Source: Streptomyces goshikiensis (GTDB lineage Bacteria > Actinomycetota > Actinomycetes > Streptomycetales > Streptomycetaceae). From it: 64,000 nucleotides of DNA. Below the pieces are notes generated by a model. That model did not search any database, was not told where the DNA came from, and worked only from the letters and a program-made list of their open reading frames with translations. Location: the NCBI RefSeq assembly GCF_014650555.1, contig NZ_BMVE01000004.1, positions 434,001 through 498,000 on the forward strand, in the 5' to 3' direction. This document shows, piece by piece, positions 43,074 through 51,739 of this stretch; the first letter of the stretch is position 1, and the number at the start of each line of letters is the position of its first letter. A program made the position numbers and the translations under genes.

Positions 43074-44375
43074 ATGCGGATGATCGTCCGGGGCGCCCGG
43101 GTGCAGGGGACCGAAGGCCGGGTCGACGTGGAGGTCGGCGAGGACGGCCGGATCGCGCGGGTGGTGCCGTGCGACGACCAGAAGGAGCCGCCCGCCACCG
43201 GGGTGCTGATCGAGGCGCACGGCGGGCTGCTGTCGCCCCCGTTCGTCGAGCCGCACATCCACCTGGACACGGCCCTGACGGCCGGCGATCCGCGCCCGAA
43301 CGTCTCCGGCACGCTCTGGGAGGGCATCGCCCGCTGGAGCGAGCGCAAGCGGACCCTGACCCGCGAGGACGTGGTCGCGCGGGCCACCGAGGTGCTGCGC
43401 TGGCAGGCGGCGCAGGGCGTGCTGCACGTCCGTACCCACTGCGACACCACGGACCCGGCGCTGACCGCGCTCGACGCGCTGGCGGAGGTCCGCGACCGGG
43501 TGCGGGACGTCATGACGCTGCAGATCGTCGCGTTCCCGCAGGAGGGCATCGTCTCCTTCCCCGACGGCGAGGCGCTGCTGCGCGAGGCCGTCCGGCGCGG
43601 CGCGGACGTCGTCGGGGCGATCCCGCACTTCGAGGACACCCGCGAGGACGGGATCGCCTCCCTCGGGACCGCGTTCGCGCTGGCCGAGGAGTACGGGCTG
43701 CGCGTGGACGCCCACTGCGACGAGATCGACGACGACCAGTCCCGCTTCGTGGAGGTGCTGGCCACCCTCGCCCTGCGCTCGGGGCTGCGCGAGCGGGCCA
43801 CCGCCTCGCACACGACGGCGATGGGTTCCTACGGCGGCGCGTACAGCTTCAAACTCCAGCGCCTGCTGGCCCGTTCGGGGATCAACCTGGTCTCCAACCC
43901 GTTCGCCAACCTCAACCTCCAGGGCCGCTTCGACGCGTACCCCAAGCGGCGCGGCCTCACCCAGGTCAAGGAGATGCTGGCGGCGGGCGTCAACGTCGCC
44001 TTCGGACACGACGACGTGATGGACCCGTGGAACGCGCTCGGCACCGCGAACCCGCTCCAGACCGCCCTCGTCGGCCTGTACGCCGCCCAGCTCACCGGGG
44101 CGGACGAGATCCCGGTGGCCTTCTCGATGGTGACGGACCGCGCGGCGCGCGTGCTGGGCCTCGGCCCGTCCGAGTACGGCATCGCCGAGGGCGCCCCCGC
44201 CTCCTTCGTGCTGCTGCCGGCCGACAGCCCCGCCGACGCGATCCGCCGCCAGGTCCGCCCGCGCTACGTCGTCTCGCGCGGCAGCGTCCTCGCCGAGACC
44301 CCGCCGAACCCGACCCGGCTGAACTGGCCGGGGGAGGCGACGCCGTCGGAGGTGGACTTCAGGGTCGGCGGCTGA
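43074..44375 (+). CDS. Amidohydrolase, cytosine deaminase-like
   Basis: A 433-residue TIM-barrel metalloenzyme. The first metal site is FVEPHIHLDTALTAG (His-X-His). Further ligands lie in GLRVDAHCDEIDDDQ, RATASHTTAMGSYGG and the Asp of VNVAFGHDDVMDPWN. This set and the HCDE motif match bacterial cytosine deaminase (CodA) and related isoguanine deaminases. ATG 43074 has TAGGGTG upstream; ATG 43065 is possible. It is cytoplasmic and acts in pyrimidine salvage if CodA-like. Confidence 0.9.
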   Translation: MRMIVRGARVQGTEGRVDVEVGEDGRIARVVPCDDQKEPPATGVLIEAHGGLLSPPFVEPHIHLDTALTAGDPRPNVSGTLWEGIARWSERKRTLTREDVVARATEVLRWQAAQGVLHVRTHCDTTDPALTALDALAEVRDRVRDVMTLQIVAFPQEGIVSFPDGEALLREAVRRGADVVGAIPHFEDTREDGIASLGTAFALAEEYGLRVDAHCDEIDDDQSRFVEVLATLALRSGLRERATASHTTAMGSYGGAYSFKLQRLLARSGINLVSNPFANLNLQGRFDAYPKRRGLTQVKEMLAAGVNVAFGHDDVMDPWNALGTANPLQTALVGLYAAQLTGADEIPVAFSMVTDRAARVLGLGPSEYGIAEGAPASFVLLPADSPADAIRRQVRPRYVVSRGSVLAETPPNPTRLNWPGEATPSEVDFRVGG

Positions 44376-44408
44376 GCACGGGCGCGGACCCGGGGGTAGC
44401 CTGCGGTC

Positions 44409-44987
44409 ATGTCGAGGGACTCGCGTGACGCGCCGGGCCCGTGGGACGCGCCGGGCCCGTGGGATGCGACGGGCTCGTGGGACGAGGACGGGCCCCCGCA
44501 CCCGCTCGCCCTGCGCCGGACCGGCCGCAGCGAGCAGGAGCCCGACCGGCTGCCGGAGGTCCGGGAGCTGGAGGCGCTCGGCTGGGAGCCCGCCCCGGAG
44601 GAGCTGGCCTGGGTGTTCCTGCCCTACGTCTGGCCCCCGGCCGACCGCACCTGGATCCCGGACCGCTCCACCCACTGGGCCGTCGACACCCGCCTCGACG
44701 GCCACGGCCACGTCACCGGCGTGGAAGCCACCCCGCTCGCCGAGGCCGAGCTCCACGACCTCGACCGCGAGACCGAGGAGCTGCTGGACGCCCTCGGCCT
44801 GCCGCACCGCCCGCCCGGCCGCCTCTGGCTGCTCCGCCCGATCGGCCCCTACCCGGCCGTCGGGGCGGTCCTCGACCACCTGCGGTCGGTGGCGCGGGAG
44901 CGCGGAATCGAGTTCCGGGCCTCGCCCGAGCTGCTGAGCCTCACCCGCGCCGAACTCGCGACCCTGACCGGCTCCGGACCCCCGTAG
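44409..44987 (+). CDS. DUF5956-like hypothetical protein with N-terminal repeats
   Basis: A 192-residue protein. The N-terminus has three tandem six-residue repeats (DAPGPW, DAPGPW, DATGSW) encoded by an 18-base repeat at 44427-44480. The rest is a compact domain (EVRELEALGWEPAPEELAWV, FLPYVWPPADRTWIPDRS, RPPGRLWLLRPIGPYPAV). I associate the latter with the actinomycete DUF5956 group, with moderate certainty. No membrane segment or catalytic motif is seen. Confidence 0.75.
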   Translation: MSRDSRDAPGPWDAPGPWDATGSWDEDGPPHPLALRRTGRSEQEPDRLPEVRELEALGWEPAPEELAWVFLPYVWPPADRTWIPDRSTHWAVDTRLDGHGHVTGVEATPLAEAELHDLDRETEELLDALGLPHRPPGRLWLLRPIGPYPAVGAVLDHLRSVARERGIEFRASPELLSLTRAELATLTGSGPP

Positions 44988-45091
44988 CCCTCCGGAATGC
45001 CGAGCGGGTGCCGCCGTGCCACGCTGATACGGGGGACAGCCCCGGTCACCCGCTCCACCGACCGGCGGCCCCGACACCCAAGGAGGCCGGC

Positions 45092-45511
45092 ATGGCCACA
45101 GACGCCGCCCGATCCCGAGCGACCCACGCGCCTGTATCCGGTAGCACCACCTTCGCGGCAGCCCTGATGATCTTCGGTGGCGCGATGGCGATCTTCGAGG
45201 GCATCTCCGCCATCGCCAAGGACGACGTGTTCCTCGCGACCCGCCACTACGTCTTCGAGTTCAACCTGACGGGCTGGGGCTGGGTCCACCTCATCCTGGG
45301 CATCGTCCTCGTCCTCACCGGCTGCGCCGTCATCACCGGAGCCGTGTGGGCGCGCTACCTCGGCGTCTTCATCGCCAGCCTCGGCGCGATCGCCAACTTC
45401 CTGTGGATCCCGTACTACCCGCTCTGGGCGCTGGTCCTGGTCGTCGTCAACATCTTCATCGTCTGGGCCCTCTGCCACGGCATGCACCAGGAGATCCCTC
45501 CCCGCACATGA
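45092..45511 (+). CDS. Four-helix membrane protein (DUF7144-like)
   Basis: A 139-residue integral membrane protein. ATG 45092 has a perfect AAGGAGG ribosome site. Four hydrophobic helices are evident: TFAAALMIFGGAMAIFEGIS, WVHLILGIVLVLTGCAVITG, YLGVFIASLGAIANFLWIPY and LVLVVVNIFIVWALCHG. This matches a common actinobacterial small membrane family of unknown function. A hairpin terminator follows. Confidence 0.9.
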   Translation: MATDAARSRATHAPVSGSTTFAAALMIFGGAMAIFEGISAIAKDDVFLATRHYVFEFNLTGWGWVHLILGIVLVLTGCAVITGAVWARYLGVFIASLGAIANFLWIPYYPLWALVLVVVNIFIVWALCHGMHQEIPPRT

Positions 45512-45529
45512 CGACAGACGAACGCTAAA

Positions 45530-45565
45530 CAGGGGCCTGATCCGATTTCTCGGATCAGGCCCCTG
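45530..45565. terminator. Bidirectional terminator shared with tRNA-Pro
   Basis: Sixteen-base perfect arms CAGGGGCCTGATCCGA (45530-45545) and complement (45550-45565) have loop TTTC. It ends the membrane-protein gene on the plus strand and lies 16 bases past the tRNA 3' end on the minus strand. Confidence 0.88.
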
Positions 45566-45581
45566 ATCTGGTACTACAGTG

Positions 45582-45655
45582 TCGGGGTGGCGGGATTTGA
45601 ACCCACGACCTCTTCGTCCCGAACGAAGCGCGCTGCCAAGCTGCGCTACACCCCG
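45582..45655 (-). tRNA. tRNA-Pro (CGG anticodon)
   Basis: The minus strand folds into a standard 74-base cloverleaf: acceptor CGGGGTG/CACCCCG, D arm GCGC/GCGC, anticodon stem CTTCG/CGAAG with loop TTCGGGA (anticodon CGG), T arm GTGGG/CCCGC with TTCAAAT. CCA is not encoded. It reads CCG proline codons. No duplicated end suggests an integrated element. Confidence 0.97.
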
Positions 45656-45759
45656 ATCGTCGCCTTGGCAGCTCTCGCTGTCCTGGCGACATCGATTACT
45701 TTAGCGGACCCTTGGCCGGAGACGAAATCCGGTTTCGGCGGGGTCGGGGTTCGGGGGCG

Positions 45760-46698
45760 TCAGGCCTTCGGGGTCAGGGTCAGGAGGGTGGCTTCCGGGG
45801 GGCAGGCGAAGCGGACCGGGGTGAAGCGGTTCGTCCCGCAGCCCGCCGAGACGTGGAGGTACGAGCGGTGTCCCGCGGCCTCGTGCGTCGAGAGGCCCTT
45901 CACCCGGTCGGTGTCCAGGTCGCAGTTGGTGACGAGCGCCCCGTAGAAGGGGATGCACAGCTGCCCGCCGTGCGTGTGGCCGGCCAGGATCAGGGGGTAG
46001 CGGTCGGCGGTGAACGCTTCGAGGACGCGCAGGTACGGGGCGTGTACGACGGCCAGCGAGAAGTCCGCGTCCGCCTCGGGGCCGCCCGCGACCGCCTCGT
46101 AGCGGTCGCGCTTGATGTGGGGGTCGTCCAGGCCGGTGAAGGCGAGCTCCAGCCCTTCCAGCTTCATCCGGGCCCGCGTGTTGGTGAGGTTCAGCCAGCC
46201 CGCGGTGTCGAAGGCGTCGCGCAGCTCCTCCCACGGGTTGTGGACGGCGCCGACGACGGGCTTGTTGCCGTTCAGCCCGTGCCGGCCCTGGGCCTTCTCG
46301 ATGAGGTAGCGCCCCGGGTTGCGCAGCCGCGGCCCGTAGTAGTCGTTCGACCCGAAGACGTAGGCCCCGGGGAACTCCATCAGCGGACCGAGGGCGTCGA
46401 GCACCTCGGGCACGCCCTCCGTGTCGGAGAGGTTGTCGCCGGTGTTCACGACGAAGTCGGGGCGCAGGCCGGCGAGGGACTGCAGCCAAGCCCGCTTCTT
46501 GTGCTGGCCGCTGACCATGTGGATGTCCGACACCTGGAGCACGCGCAGCGGGCGCATCCCCCGGGGCAGCACCGGTACCGTCACCCGGCGCAGGCGGAAC
46601 GACCGCGCCTCGAAACCGGCGGCATAGGCCAGACCTGCGGCCCCCACCGCCGCGATCCCGGCGGTGACCTTCAGGGGTACTCCGTAACGCGCGCGCAT
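45760..46698 (-). CDS. Membrane-anchored metallophosphoesterase
   Basis: A 312-residue protein. An N-terminal hydrophobic segment (VTAGIAAVGAAGLAYAAGFE) may anchor it. The calcineurin-like phosphoesterase motifs are VLQVSDIHMVSGQ, VVNTGDNLSD, FGSNDYYGP and LILAGHTHGGQLCIPFYG, which bind two metals. ATG 46698 is used; the extension to 46749 has no homologous look. It faces the divergent YqeY-like gene. Substrate is unknown. Confidence 0.92.
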   Translation of the reverse strand: MRARYGVPLKVTAGIAAVGAAGLAYAAGFEARSFRLRRVTVPVLPRGMRPLRVLQVSDIHMVSGQHKKRAWLQSLAGLRPDFVVNTGDNLSDTEGVPEVLDALGPLMEFPGAYVFGSNDYYGPRLRNPGRYLIEKAQGRHGLNGNKPVVGAVHNPWEELRDAFDTAGWLNLTNTRARMKLEGLELAFTGLDDPHIKRDRYEAVAGGPEADADFSLAVVHAPYLRVLEAFTADRYPLILAGHTHGGQLCIPFYGALVTNCDLDTDRVKGLSTHEAAGHRSYLHVSAGCGTNRFTPVRFACPPEATLLTLTPKA

Positions 46699-46766
46699 GC
46701 CCCCATCGTCGCAGACCCGGAAAACCGGCGGGCGCCATCCGCCCCGCACCTGGCAGACTCATGGGC

Positions 46767-47228
46767 ATGACCACGCTCAAGGCCAAGCTCCAGGAAGACC
46801 TCACCACCGCCATCAAGGCGCGCGACGAGCTGCACTCGTCCACGCTGCGCCTGACCCTCGCCGCCATCACCAAGGAGGAGGTCGCGGGCAAGGAAGCGCG
46901 CGTGCTCTCCGACGACGAAGTCCTCAAGGTGATCGCCAAGGAGGCGAAGAAGCGCCGCGAGGCCGCGGACGCCTTCGCCCAGGGTGGCCGTCCGGAGCAG
47001 GCCGCGCGGGAGACCGCGGAGGGCGAGTTCCTCGACACCTACCTGCCCAAGCAGCTCGGCGACGACGAGCTGCGCGCGATCGTGGCGCAGGCCGTCGAGG
47101 AGGCCAAGGCGGCGGGCGCCGAGGGGCCGCGGGCCATGGGCGCCGTCATGAAGATCGTGAACCCGAAGGTGGCCGGGCTGGCGGAGGGCGGGCGCGTCGC
47201 CGCCGTCGTCAAGCAGCTCCTCAGCTGA
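46767..47228 (+). CDS. GatB/YqeY domain protein
   Basis: A 153-residue soluble protein. MTTLKAKLQEDLTTAIKARD, STLRLTLAAITKEEVAGKE and GEFLDTYLPKQLGDDELRAI correspond to the YqeY helical domain related to the tail of GatB amidotransferase. A role in tRNA-dependent amidation is suggested by the fold but not shown for stand-alone forms. The gene ends at a strong terminator facing the penicillin-binding protein gene. Confidence 0.95.
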   Translation: MTTLKAKLQEDLTTAIKARDELHSSTLRLTLAAITKEEVAGKEARVLSDDEVLKVIAKEAKKRREAADAFAQGGRPEQAARETAEGEFLDTYLPKQLGDDELRAIVAQAVEEAKAAGAEGPRAMGAVMKIVNPKVAGLAEGGRVAAVVKQLLS

Positions 47229-47259
47229 GGCCGCGGTAGGGAATGAGTAGGGAATGAAC

Positions 47260-47297
47260 GAGGGAGGGGCCCGGCCGTTCGGCCGGGCCCCTCCCTC
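47260..47297. terminator. Bidirectional hairpin terminator
   Basis: Seventeen-base perfect arms (GAGGGAGGGGCCCGGCC at 47260-47276, complement at 47281-47297) with loop GTTC separate two convergent stop codons. A direct repeat GTAGGGAATGA precedes it. Confidence 0.85.
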
Positions 47298-47309
47298 TTC
47301 TGCTCGCTC

Positions 47310-49643
47310 CTACTGCGTCTCGCCTCCGCCGTTCAGGCCCGGCACGACCGGCGGATCCGGGAACGTGTTCCCGCCGTTCCCGCCGTTCCCGCCATTTCCA
47401 CCGTTCCCGCCCGGGCCGCCGTTCCCGCCGCCGTTGCCGGCCCCGGCGTTCGTCGCGCCTCCGGGGCGGCCGCCCGGCTTGTTGTCACCGCCGCCCGGCT
47501 TGTTCGGCTTCCCGGGCTTGTTCGGGCCCGGGGTCTGCGTGGAGGGCCGGCCGCCGCCGTTCGGGGTCGACGGCTCGGCGATGTGCACCGTGCTGAAGCT
47601 CGGGGCCTCGCGCCCGGACAGCGCGTCCGAGACCGCGTCCTTCCAGATCGGGCCGGGCAGGCCGCCACCGAAGACCTTCGGGTAGTACTGCCCGCCGATG
47701 GTGATGTTCTCCATCGAGATCTTCTTCGCGCCGCCCGAGCCGACCCACACCGCGCCCGACATGTTCGGGGTGTAGCCGACGAACCAGGCGTTGTGCCGGG
47801 AGTCCGTCGTACCGGTCTTGCCCGCGCTGTCGCGGTCGGTCAGACCGGCCTTCTCACCGGTACCGGAGTCGACCACACCGCGCAGCAGGGTGTTGACGGT
47901 GTCCGCCGTCGTCTCCGACATCGCCCGGTCGCACTTGGACTTCGGCACCGAGAGCGCCTTGCCGTGCGAGTCGGTGATCGACTCGATGGCGACCGGGGTG
48001 CAGTAGACGCCGCGGTTGGCGAAGGTGGCGTACGCGTTGGCCATCGTCAGCGGCGACAGCTCGGCCGAGCCGAGCGCGATGGACGGAGTCTCGGGGAGCT
48101 TGACGCCGCTCGCCGGGACGACGCCCAGCTTCTGCGTCATCTCGGTGACCGGGCAGAGCCCGATCTCGTCGATCAGCTGCACGAAGTACGTGTTGATCGA
48201 CTTCTCCATGGCGGTCCGGAGCGCGTACGGACCGACCTCGTCCTCGGTCTCGTTCTCCGCCGTCTCCCGCTTGTTCCTGTTGTTGTTCAGGTACTGCGTC
48301 CCGTCGCAGCGCGCGATCGGGGACGGGTAGTCCATCTTGTTCGGCGCCGAGAACACCTTGGTCGCCGGCATGCCCTGCTCCAGCGCGGCGGCCGCGATGA
48401 ACGGCTTGAACGTGGAGCCGACCTGGAAGCCGAAGTTGGAGCCGCCCATCCGCTTGTCCACGGAGAAGTTGATCTGCGTCTCGTTCTTGCCGAAGCCGTA
48501 CGGCTTCGACTGGCCCATCGCCAGTACCCGGCCGGTGCCCGGCTGGACCATGGTCACGGCCGTCGCGATCGAGTCGTCCTGGTAGACGTGGTCCTTGATC
48601 GAGGCGTTGGCGCCCTCCTGCGACTGCGGGTCCAGGGTGGTGCGGATCGTCAGACCGCCCTGGTTCCAGACCTTCGCCCGCTCCTCGCGCGTCTTGCCGA
48701 ACACCGCGTCGGTGAGGAAGGAGTTGCGGACGTAGTCGCAGAAGAAGCCCGCGCCCTTGACCGCGGTGATGCAGCCGTTCCTCGGCCTGGTCACCTTCAG
48801 CTGGACGGGCTTGGCCTTCGCGGCGTCCGCCTCCGCCTGCGAGACGTCCTTCATGTCGACCATCCGCTGCAGGACGGTGTTGCGGCGCTTGAGCGCCTCC
48901 TGTGCGTCGTTCACCGGGTCGTAGCGGCTCGGCGACTGCACGAGCCCGGCGAGCAGCGCCGACTCGTCCAGGGTCAGGTCCTTGGCCGGCTTGCTGAAGT
49001 AGCGCTGCGCGGCGGATTCGATTCCGTACGCCTGCTGGCCGAAGTACGTGATGTTGAGGTAGTTCTCGAGGATCTTCTTCTTCCCGAGTTCCTCCTCGAC
49101 CTGGATCGAGTACTTCAGCTCGCGGACCTTGCGGCCGAGGCTCTTCTCCTGGGCCTCGCGGACCTTCGTCTCGTCGTCGCCGGCTTCCTCGACGAACACG
49201 TTCTTCACGTACTGCTGCGTCAGCGTGGAGGCGCCCTGTGCGGCGCCGCCCTCCTGCGCGTTGCGGTTGACCGCGCGCAGGATGCCCTTGAGGTCGACCG
49301 CGCCGTGCTCGTAGAAACGCGAGTCCTCGATCGCGACGATCGCCTTCTGCATGTACGGGGAGATCGCCGTCAGGGGGACCACCTGACGGTCCCGTGAATA
49401 GACCGTGGCGATCAGGCCACCCTCGGCGTCCAGAATCGTCGTGCGCTGGCTCAGTGGGGGTGTCTTGAGATTGGCCGGGATCTCATCGAATCCTTCGACC
49501 GTCCCCTTGGCCGCGAGTCCGAGGGCGCCTGCGCCCGGGATCGCGATGCCTGCCAGGACGACTCCGGAGAGGACGGACACTCCGAGGAACTTGGCGGCCT
49601 GCTGTGGCCCGGTGAGCCCGCCGCCCGAGCGCTTCTTTCCCAT
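47310..49643 (-). CDS. Class A penicillin-binding protein (transglycosylase/transpeptidase)
   Basis: A 777-residue peptidoglycan synthase. A cytoplasmic basic start (MGKKRSGGG) and one membrane helix precede the glycosyltransferase domain with catalytic Glu in AIEDSRFYEHGAVDLKG (106) and GASTLTQQYVKN. The transpeptidase domain has the Ser in GSTFKPFIAAAAL (about 408), SINTYF, and KTGTTDSRHNAWFVGYTP (about 605). The last 90 residues are a Pro/Gly/Asn tail with GGN repeats, probably in the wall. It is divergent from wblA. Confidence 0.97.
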   Translation of the reverse strand: MGKKRSGGGLTGPQQAAKFLGVSVLSGVVLAGIAIPGAGALGLAAKGTVEGFDEIPANLKTPPLSQRTTILDAEGGLIATVYSRDRQVVPLTAISPYMQKAIVAIEDSRFYEHGAVDLKGILRAVNRNAQEGGAAQGASTLTQQYVKNVFVEEAGDDETKVREAQEKSLGRKVRELKYSIQVEEELGKKKILENYLNITYFGQQAYGIESAAQRYFSKPAKDLTLDESALLAGLVQSPSRYDPVNDAQEALKRRNTVLQRMVDMKDVSQAEADAAKAKPVQLKVTRPRNGCITAVKGAGFFCDYVRNSFLTDAVFGKTREERAKVWNQGGLTIRTTLDPQSQEGANASIKDHVYQDDSIATAVTMVQPGTGRVLAMGQSKPYGFGKNETQINFSVDKRMGGSNFGFQVGSTFKPFIAAAALEQGMPATKVFSAPNKMDYPSPIARCDGTQYLNNNRNKRETAENETEDEVGPYALRTAMEKSINTYFVQLIDEIGLCPVTEMTQKLGVVPASGVKLPETPSIALGSAELSPLTMANAYATFANRGVYCTPVAIESITDSHGKALSVPKSKCDRAMSETTADTVNTLLRGVVDSGTGEKAGLTDRDSAGKTGTTDSRHNAWFVGYTPNMSGAVWVGSGGAKKISMENITIGGQYYPKVFGGGLPGPIWKDAVSDALSGREAPSFSTVHIAEPSTPNGGGRPSTQTPGPNKPGKPNKPGGGDNKPGGRPGGATNAGAGNGGGNGGPGGNGGNGGNGGNGGNTFPDPPVVPGLNGGGETQ

Positions 49644-50029
49644 GGAGGGCAGCCTACGTTCTCATTCGCCGGACACACGAGAATGCCTTGGCCTAAGCTG
49701 ACCCCAACTGTCACAGCAGTGTGGTGCGACATCAACCCCTCGGCTTGATTTTCACCCTTCCCGAATGGGGTGGACTGATGTCCGAATCTTGTCCCTCACT
49801 CTGATGGCTTGCCGCCGATTCCACCCGAATTGCCGGAATGGTCGGGCATGTCGTCCGATCACTCCGTCGGGTGATCTGCCGCTTACCCATAGTCCGTTCG
49901 GACCATTCAAGATTGGGCCCGTCGGGGGTGTTGCGCTGTGTCCTCCTTCCGTAACGTCCTCAACTGGCAGCGGTGAATATGCCGCTTCCGCCGTGGGGGA
50001 GCCTCGATTCGGGAGAGGACGGCGCCGGG
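49644..50029. other. Long upstream region of wblA and the PBP gene
   Basis: This 386-base divergent gap has no supported gene and is clearly richer in AT than its surroundings. It contains the dyad GATCAC-N8-GTGATC (49857-49876). Long, AT-rich upstream regions are common for developmental genes such as wblA, where several regulators bind; which ones bind here cannot be told by eye. Confidence 0.5.
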
Positions 50030-50380
50030 ATGGGCTGGGTTACCGACTGGAGTGCGCAGGCAGCCTGCCGCACTACCGATCCGGATGAACTGTTCGTTCA
50101 AGGAGCGGCACAGAACAGGGCCAAGGCGGTGTGCACCGGATGTCCGGTGCGGACCGAGTGCCTGGCCGACGCGCTCGACAATCGTGTCGAGTTCGGCGTG
50201 TGGGGCGGTATGACAGAGCGGGAACGACGGGCGCTGCTGCGCCGGCGTCCCACCGTCACTTCGTGGCGACGGCTGCTCGAAACCGCGCGCACGGAGTACG
50301 AGCGCAGTACGGGCATCCTGACCGTGGATGTGGATACGGAGGTTGACATTCCGTACGAGACGTACGCGGCAGCCGGGTAA
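50030..50380 (+). CDS. wblA: WhiB-family regulator WblA
   Basis: A 116-residue iron-sulfur DNA-binding regulator. MGWVTDWSAQAACRTTDPDE supplies Cys 1, and AVCTGCPVRTEC the other three, binding a [4Fe-4S] cluster. The turn EFGVWGGMTERERRALLRR is the WhiB signature that contacts sigma factor and DNA. In S. coelicolor WblA is a pleiotropic switch that promotes sporulation and represses antibiotic synthesis. Position between a PBP and paired ArsA ATPases matches the known locus. ATG 50030 follows AGAGGA; extension to 49973 lacks homology. Confidence 0.92.
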   Translation: MGWVTDWSAQAACRTTDPDELFVQGAAQNRAKAVCTGCPVRTECLADALDNRVEFGVWGGMTERERRALLRRRPTVTSWRRLLETARTEYERSTGILTVDVDTEVDIPYETYAAAG

Positions 50381-50443
50381 ACCACACCCGCGCCGTCCCG
50401 CGTACGGACGCCTCCGCATCCAGGGGCGTGGCGTACGGAAGGC

Positions 50444-51739
50444 CTATGCTCCGGCCGGAACCCCGGCCGCGAGTCGCTCTCCGATGGCCCGCAGCCCGGC
50501 GAGGTCGTGCACATCGCCGGGCAGGGCGGCCACCTCGGCCACCGCCACCTCGGGATGCAGCGAGGTGAAGCGGTCGCGCGTGCGCTGTTCGCGCGCGATC
50601 ACCTGCATCCGCTCGGCGTGCAGGCGCAGCAGCCCTGCCGTGATCTCGTCGACGTCGGCATCGGCCTCGGCAGCGGTGTCGCCACCGTCGTCGAGACCGG
50701 TATCGGGAGTGGAGCGGTCGTCGTCACGAAGTCCAGCTTTCCCGGACTCCTGATCGACAATGCCGCCCTCCTCAAGATTCTCCGCGGCCGCCAACGCCCG
50801 CTCGGCGGACAGCTGATCGGCGTCACTGCCGTGTACGCGGTTCAGCACCAGCCCGGCCAGCGGCATCCGCTCCGCGGCCAGCCGCTCGACGAAGTACGCC
50901 GCCTCGCGCAGGGCGTCCGGCTCGGGCGCCGCGACCACGAGGAAGGCCGTACCGGGTGCCTGGAGCAGCCGGAAGGTGGCGTCCGCGCGGGTGCGGAAGC
51001 CGCCGAACATGGTGTCCATCGCGGCCACGAAGGTCTGTACGTCCTTCAGCAGCGAGGCGCCCATCAGCTTGCTCAGGGTGCCGGTCATCAGCGACATGCC
51101 GACGTTGAGGAACTTCATCCCGGCGCGGCCGCCCACCTTCGCGGGGGCCATCAGCACCCGGATGAACTTCCCGTCCAGGAAGGACCCCAGGCGCTTCGGC
51201 GCGTCCAGGAAGTCCAGCGCGGACCGGCTCGGCGGGGTGTCCACGACGATCAGGTCCCAGTCGTCCCGGGCCCGGAGCTGCCCCAGCTTCTCCATCGCCA
51301 TGTACTCCTGCGTGCCGGCGAACCCGGCGGACAGGGACTGGTAGAACGGGTTGGCCAGGATCGCCTCGGCGCGCTCCGGGTCCGTGTGGCCCTCGACGAT
51401 CTCGTCGAAGGTCCGCTTCATGTCCAGCATCATGGCGTGCAGTTCGCCCGGGGCGCGGCCGTCGCCGTCGCCGCCGGCCCCGACCCCGGTGACCTTGCGG
51501 GGCGTGTTGTCCAGCGAGTCGATCCCCATCGACTGGGCGAGCCGCCGCGCCGGGTCGATGGTGAGGACCACCGCCCTGCGGCCGCGCTCGGCAGCCCGCA
51601 GGCCCAGGGCGGCGGCGGTGGTGGTCTTGCCGACCCCGCCCGAGCCGCAGCACACGATGATCCGGGTCTCGTGGTCGTCCAGCAGCCGGTCGACCTCCAG
51701 CCGCGCCGGCTCGTCCATGGCCATGCCCGCCTCGCTCAT
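50444..51739 (-). CDS. ArsA/Get3-type ATPase, second of pair
   Basis: A 431-residue cytoplasmic ATPase of the ArsA/Get3 class. The deviant Walker A is CCGSGGVGKTTTAAALGL (about residues 29-46), with switch regions VVLTIDPARRLAQSMG and IVVDTPPSRSALDFLDAP. An Asp/Glu-rich insertion lies near residue 350. No arsenite-pump or metal-binding Cys set is seen, so a membrane-protein targeting or regulatory role is likelier than arsenic export. It overlaps the upstream ATPase gene by ATGA, implying a heterodimer. Confidence 0.93.
   Translation of the reverse strand: MSEAGMAMDEPARLEVDRLLDDHETRIIVCCGSGGVGKTTTAAALGLRAAERGRRAVVLTIDPARRLAQSMGIDSLDNTPRKVTGVGAGGDGDGRAPGELHAMMLDMKRTFDEIVEGHTDPERAEAILANPFYQSLSAGFAGTQEYMAMEKLGQLRARDDWDLIVVDTPPSRSALDFLDAPKRLGSFLDGKFIRVLMAPAKVGGRAGMKFLNVGMSLMTGTLSKLMGASLLKDVQTFVAAMDTMFGGFRTRADATFRLLQAPGTAFLVVAAPEPDALREAAYFVERLAAERMPLAGLVLNRVHGSDADQLSAERALAAAENLEEGGIVDQESGKAGLRDDDRSTPDTGLDDGGDTAAEADADVDEITAGLLRLHAERMQVIAREQRTRDRFTSLHPEVAVAEVAALPGDVHDLAGLRAIGERLAAGVPAGA

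Noticed and set aside
38900..43813. A 1637-codon open frame on the minus strand
   Set aside because: It lies antisense to the GT-Stealth fusion and neighbours. Its product is Arg/Gly/Gln-rich without domains. Such long antisense frames are normal in high-GC DNA.
45582..45655. tRNA-Pro as an attachment site of an integrated element
   Set aside because: No integrase and no second copy of the tRNA 3' end were seen; flanking genes look like core chromosome.
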